The notes under the pieces were generated by a model. It did not search any database. It saw nothing but the letters and a program-made list of their open reading frames with translations, and was not told where the DNA came from. The position numbers and the translations under genes are program-made. This document shows positions 63,593-64,000 of a stretch of DNA of 64,000 bases, in pieces (the first letter of the stretch is position 1; each line of letters opens with the position of its first letter). The stretch is from JALYGY01 sp963800975 (GTDB taxonomy: Bacteria > Actinomycetota > Rubrobacteria > Rubrobacterales > Rubrobacteraceae): assembly GCA_963800975.1 (NCBI GenBank), contig CAWDDB010000006.1, positions 139,179 to 203,178 of the forward strand, read 5' to 3'.

Positions 63593-63943
63593 GTGCGTTT
63601 GGACGACGAGATAGAGGCCCGCCACCGGGAGGCGTGGGAGCGCCTCATAGCGGCCGAGCGGCGCGACTTAGAGCTGCGCAGGGACGGCCACCTCGCCAAG
63701 CTGCTCGGCGCCCCGCTGCCCGACGAGTCCGCGGCGGACCTGGAACGCTTGGCCCAGGATGACCAGGAGAGGGCAGAGCAAGGGCTGGTGCAGCTGCGCC
63801 AAGGAGACAGGGTGTGGTGGAAGCACATCGACGAACTGACCGAAAGGGACCGCACGGCCAGGTTCGAGGCCGAGCGGATACGGAGCAGGTGGATGATGGA
63901 CCGCCAGTATCGCCGACAACCGCCGCCGGGCGGAACTTGGTAG
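63593..63943 (+). CDS. Small charged helical protein
   Basis: 116 residues, highly charged, apparently one long helical bundle or coiled coil (REAWERLIAAERRDLELRRD, LERLAQDDQERAEQGLVQLR). No family known. GTG 63593 follows GGGGAGAG; a TATGAT at 63568-63573 may be its -10. Between copies M and N. Confidence 0.62.
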   Translation: MRLDDEIEARHREAWERLIAAERRDLELRRDGHLAKLLGAPLPDESAADLERLAQDDQERAEQGLVQLRQGDRVWWKHIDELTERDRTARFEAERIRSRWMMDRQYRRQPPPGGTW

Positions 63944-63990
63944 CCCTTATTCACCCACCTTCCTAGAAGATGGGTTCTCCGAACTTCGCC
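63943..63990 (+). repeat. Array repeat, copy N
   Basis: CTTATTCACCCACCTTCC and GGTTCTCCGAACTTCGCC; the array clearly continues beyond the window. Confidence 0.75.
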
Positions 63991-64000
63991 ATGACGGAGT

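Noticed and set aside
53290..63990. CRISPR array
   Set aside because: Repeats are 0.3 to 2 kb apart, each interval holds a gene, copies diverge in sequence, and no cas gene is present.
53290..63990. Classical integron with canonical attC sites
   Set aside because: Pattern and orientation fit, but I cannot find GTTRRRY/RYYYAAC core pairs in the copies, nor an intI gene or attI in the window; reported only as cassette-like.

Overview
The window is high-GC bacterial chromosome. GTG/TTG starts are frequent, promoters have TAnnnT -10 boxes (TAGGAT, TACGAT), one transcript looks leaderless, and the gene set is soil-actinobacterial (dipeptide ABC importer, MHS and sugar-porter MFS, class III aminotransferase, HisKA_3/LuxR pair, CPBP proteases, an actinobacterial-type Erm). 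I infer a deep-branching actinobacterium such as a Rubrobacter relative; no rRNA or tRNA gene is present to confirm it.

Layout. 1-5.8 kb: dipeptide/oligopeptide ABC importer operon (solute receptor cut by the window edge, two permeases, two ATPases). 5.9-12.3 kb: 23S rRNA methyltransferase (erm) with a tiny upstream ORF, a class III aminotransferase, a PIN-type toxin-antitoxin pair, an AbrB-like membrane protein flanked by copies of a four-helix 'IVP' sequence, and a CynX-type transporter. 12.3-17.5 kb: aldo/keto reductase, EamA exporter, 6-phosphofructokinase, ferritin-like and DnaJ-domain proteins. 17.6-22.7 kb: a NagE-like PTS (IICB, IIA), a PTS-linked conserved protein, an AhpD/carboxymuconolactone-decarboxylase-like protein and a beta-helix exoprotein, all interrupted by single-base frameshifts. 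The AhpD-like gene has an in-frame UGA exactly at the second Cys of its CxxC motif, followed by a perfect hairpin. 22.8-26.7 kb: HAD phosphatase, then an SDR-amidase-AEC carrier operon. 26.9-29.7 kb: an unrecognised protein and a sugar porter. 29.9-36.4 kb: six-gene cluster for N-acyl-D-amino acids (threonine-synthase-like lyase, D-aminoacylase, D-threonine aldolase/D-serine dehydratase-like enzyme, MHS symporter, RidA, creatininase family). 36.6-43.3 kb: CPBP protease, membrane protein, beta-lactamase-like hydrolase, histidine kinase/response regulator, small proteins. 43.3-46.9 kb: FadR-type regulator with tandem operators, split transketolase and SDR. 47-53.2 kb: small proteins, a thrombospondin-3/beta-helix exoprotein, an AHL-lactonase-like MBL hydrolase, a berberine-bridge-type oxidase.

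The most unusual region is 53.3-64.0 kb. Thirteen mostly single-gene units, on either strand, are separated by fourteen copies of a ~45 bp structured repeat (left box TTATTCACC, right box near TTCTCGGAAGTTCGCC). All copies point the same way whatever the strand of the neighbouring gene. One copy is split by a ~149 bp MITE. Gene-repeat-gene-repeat punctuation with one orientation is what an integron-like cassette array looks like, but the repeats lack canonical attC core sites and no recombinase lies in the window. The array runs to the right edge. Cargo: a sensor-like 8-TM protein, FAD monooxygenase, cupin, SnoaL-like cyclase, O-methyltransferase, HdeD-like protein, K+ channel, CPBP protease and several small membrane or secreted proteins.

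Single-base frameshifts cluster at 17.9-22.7 kb and nearly all are apparent +1 insertions. This could be local sequence error or decay of one locus, and it limits how far the genes there can be trusted.
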